64,000 bases of DNA from Schizosaccharomyces osmophilus (lineage: Eukaryota; Ascomycota; Schizosaccharomycetes; Schizosaccharomycetales; Schizosaccharomycetaceae): the NCBI RefSeq assembly GCF_027921745.1, contig NC_079240.1:551001-615000 (forward strand). The letters are read 5' to 3'. The position numbers and the translations under genes were made by a program. Shown here piece by piece: positions 62,552 to 64,000 of this stretch (positions are counted from its first letter, which is position 1; each line of letters begins with the position of its first letter). The notes under the pieces are model-generated. The model worked only from the letters and a program-made list of their open reading frames with translations, had not been told where the DNA came from and did no database searches.

Positions 62552-64000
62552 ATGTTCGTTGGCTCACCCAGTGTAGGCAAACAGCCTCCTTTACTGTCTA
62601 AGAAAAGAATTCCTGAATTGTCGAACGTTATGGACGATACTATTCGTGGTTCATCTTTGGTACCTGCCGGGATTTTGAACGGTGAAGATGAGGGCCAAAT
62701 GTTGCATATGTCTCCCCAAAATCCAGAGCCGCAGCTAGGAAAAACCGATGCTGATTATCTACCCACCTACGCTTCCCTGAATCCATTGATGGAAAAGTCT
62801 ACAACTCCCACTGGAAGATTGCTTGGTGGTTTGAATGGTGGAATGGCGTCTGCACCCCCCAAAATGGGAGTTCACTATCCACGTCTCTTTGCTATAAAAA
62901 TTGATGATTTACCTCGAAATCTAACTGCTAGAGAGTTTTCATGCACTTTTCTGTTTGCTAGTAATGTTGTATCTACCGAAATTGTCCCTTCCGCTGATGA
63001 TACTGCTTATGGATTAACGGTGTTTTCTTCCAGAGACGCCGCTCTTTCAGCTCGTGATGTTTTACTTTCAAGTGAAGTTTATGGTCTTTGTAGCGTGACC
63101 GTCATTGATAATTACCGCAAAAGCAGTCAAACAAATGTTAGTGATGGAACGGAAGGCTCAGAAGGCAGTAGTCGCCTGTCTAGAAATCATTCTCCTATTC
63201 GTCAATTGTTTGGTAGTCGTGATTTATTTCGCCGTCCAAGCAATCATGTTTCAAATTCGGCTGTGGGCCATAATGATTCTGCTTATGATCACTCCAAAAC
63301 GCCTCTGTCTGAACATTTTGCAACTGCTCCTAATAGCGCTCTGCAATCCGATCGATTGTGGTCATCGTTCCCCGTGTCATATCCATTATCGTTGGCCAAT
63401 GCTTTATCGAAGGATGATGTCTCTTCCCCTACATGGTCACCTACGGCGAATAAAAGCGCTAACTCACGACAGGATACTGTTCCTCCTGTTATGAGATTCA
63501 ATTCACTTTCCATAAACACAAATGTTTCTCGACCCTATCTGTCTTCAGAGAAGGGAGGTTATGCTCATTCGAAGAGTGCTCAATCTCCTCATCCCAGAGT
63601 TCTCTCGGCCAATGGTGCTTTTGGAGTAAACAGTCCTCCTTTAACACCTTCTAATACCAGAGACTATCCATTGTCTGCCTCTGTACTACCTGCTACTCCA
63701 TTTTCACCTTACGCTTCGCATAATGGCATTCATCAAAGGATTCCTGCTACAACACCTACAAACATAAATCCTGCCGATCAAAATCCACCTTGTAATACTA
63801 TTTACGTTGGGAATCTTCCACCCTCTACTTCCGAAGATGAATTGAAGGCGCTTTTTTCAACGCAACCTGGCTACAAGCGTCTTTGTTTCCGTACCAAAGG
63901 AAATGGTCCAATGTGTTTTGTGGAGTTTGATAATATACCTTGTGCTATGGAAGCCTTGAAGACACTTCAGGGTGTGTGCTTAAGCAGTAGCATAAAGGGT
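62552..64000 (+). CDS. scw1: RNA-binding protein Scw1/Whi3-like (3' end cut by window)
   Basis: Open from ATG 62552 ([15 protein letters not shown]) to the window edge without a stop, at least 483 codons. The N-terminal part is Ser/Pro/Asn-rich, with a divergent RRM-like fold near residues 110-185 ([25 protein letters not shown]...[10 protein letters not shown]). Low-complexity sequence with SPxR, SPP and TP motifs follows. A clear RRM begins at about 415: RNP2 [10 protein letters not shown] and RNP1 GPMCFVEFD. This is the layout of S. pombe Scw1 and budding-yeast Whi3, which bind mRNAs for septation, wall integrity and cell size. From memory scw1 lies on the same cosmid as pin1. The rest of the RRM and the C-terminus are outside the window. 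Confidence 0.9.
   Translation, partial: MFVGSPSVGKQPPLLSKKRIPELSNVMDDTIRGSSLVPAGILNGEDEGQMLHMSPQNPEPQLGKTDADYLPTYASLNPLMEKSTTPTGRLLGGLNGGMASAPPKMGVHYPRLFAIKIDDLPRNLTAREFSCTFLFASNVVSTEIVPSADDTAYGLTVFSSRDAALSARDVLLSSEVYGLCSVTVIDNYRKSSQTNVSDGTEGSEGSSRLSRNHSPIRQLFGSRDLFRRPSNHVSNSAVGHNDSAYDHSKTPLSEHFATAPNSALQSDRLWSSFPVSYPLSLANALSKDDVSSPTWSPTANKSANSRQDTVPPVMRFNSLSINTNVSRPYLSSEKGGYAHSKSAQSPHPRVLSANGAFGVNSPPLTPSNTRDYPLSASVLPATPFSPYASHNGIHQRIPATTPTNINPADQNPPCNTIYVGNLPPSTSEDELKALFSTQPGYKRLCFRTKGNGPMCFVEFDNIPCAMEALKTLQGVCLSSSIKG

Noticed and set aside
1-64000. CRISPR arrays, rRNA, 5S rRNA or tRNA genes
   Set aside because: No regularly spaced repeats, no 5S-like sequence and no paired A/B boxes were found on reading both strands by eye.

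Overview
The window is nuclear DNA of a fission yeast (Schizosaccharomyces). It is AT-rich and gene-dense. Introns are short, with GTAWGT/GTAAGT donors, CTAAC/CTAAT branch points and TAG/CAG acceptors. Ribosomal-protein genes carry HomolD and HomolE boxes. Several spliced protein lengths match what I remember of S. pombe (sds21 322 aa, rrp5 1690 aa). From memory, gene order follows S. pombe chromosome III in blocks: ung1-spo13-rrp5-rpl101-pmp31-msy1 (SPCC1183), mug73-tho1-rpl12-sds21-mug111-sec231-ccr4 (SPCC31H12), taf72-cut1-mgl1-smc6-rpl28 (SPCC5E4) and pin1...scw1 (SPCC16C4). It is unlikely to be S. pombe itself: an extra bacterial-looking glutathione S-transferase gene lies between two blocks, and no wtf gene lies between pmp31 and msy1. 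A species of the octosporus/cryophilus/osmophilus group is the best guess.

Layout. 1-7.3 kb: DNA repair (Ung1, cut by the left edge), a small Sec2-domain Rab exchange factor (Spo13-like) and the giant rRNA-processing factor Rrp5. 7.7-14 kb: ribosomal protein L10a, a PMP3-type proteolipid and the mechanosensitive channel Msy1. 14-17.6 kb: a gene-poor 2.7 kb gap and the GST gene, which looks like a synteny junction. 17.6-23.7 kb: four minus-strand genes (opsin-like membrane protein, Tho1, Rpl12, PP1 phosphatase Sds21). 24.7-32.2 kb: a polytopic membrane protein (Mug111), COPII Sec23, an unrecognised 149-aa protein and the deadenylase Ccr4. 32.8-49.5 kb: TFIID/SAGA WD subunit, separase Cut1, monoglyceride lipase, a CIR-domain protein, Smc6 and Rpl28. 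50-64 kb: a Snm1-like RNase MRP/P protein, an RMND1/DUF155 membrane protein, a small coiled-coil protein, neurochondrin, Pin1, a tail-anchored PEX26-like protein, Pop3, a TruA-type pseudouridine synthase and the start of Scw1.

Most genes are core housekeeping functions, each with its own promoter; there are no operons. About 15 genes needed splice reconstruction, and the exon limits below come from frame continuity, splice signals and family conservation. Recurring promoter signals are visible: HomolD/E at the three ribosomal-protein genes, MluI (ACGCGT) boxes near smc6, cut1, taf72 and a small coiled-coil gene, and a forkhead/FLEX-type motif (GTAAACAAAC) upstream of several genes, including an unknown gene that may be meiotic. 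I see no transposon, LTR, tRNA, rRNA or CRISPR array. No clearly new biological system is evident. The best leads are the GST at the synteny junction, the FLEX-linked 149-aa orphan, the PEX26-like protein and two palindromes upstream of the DUF155 and ccr4 genes.
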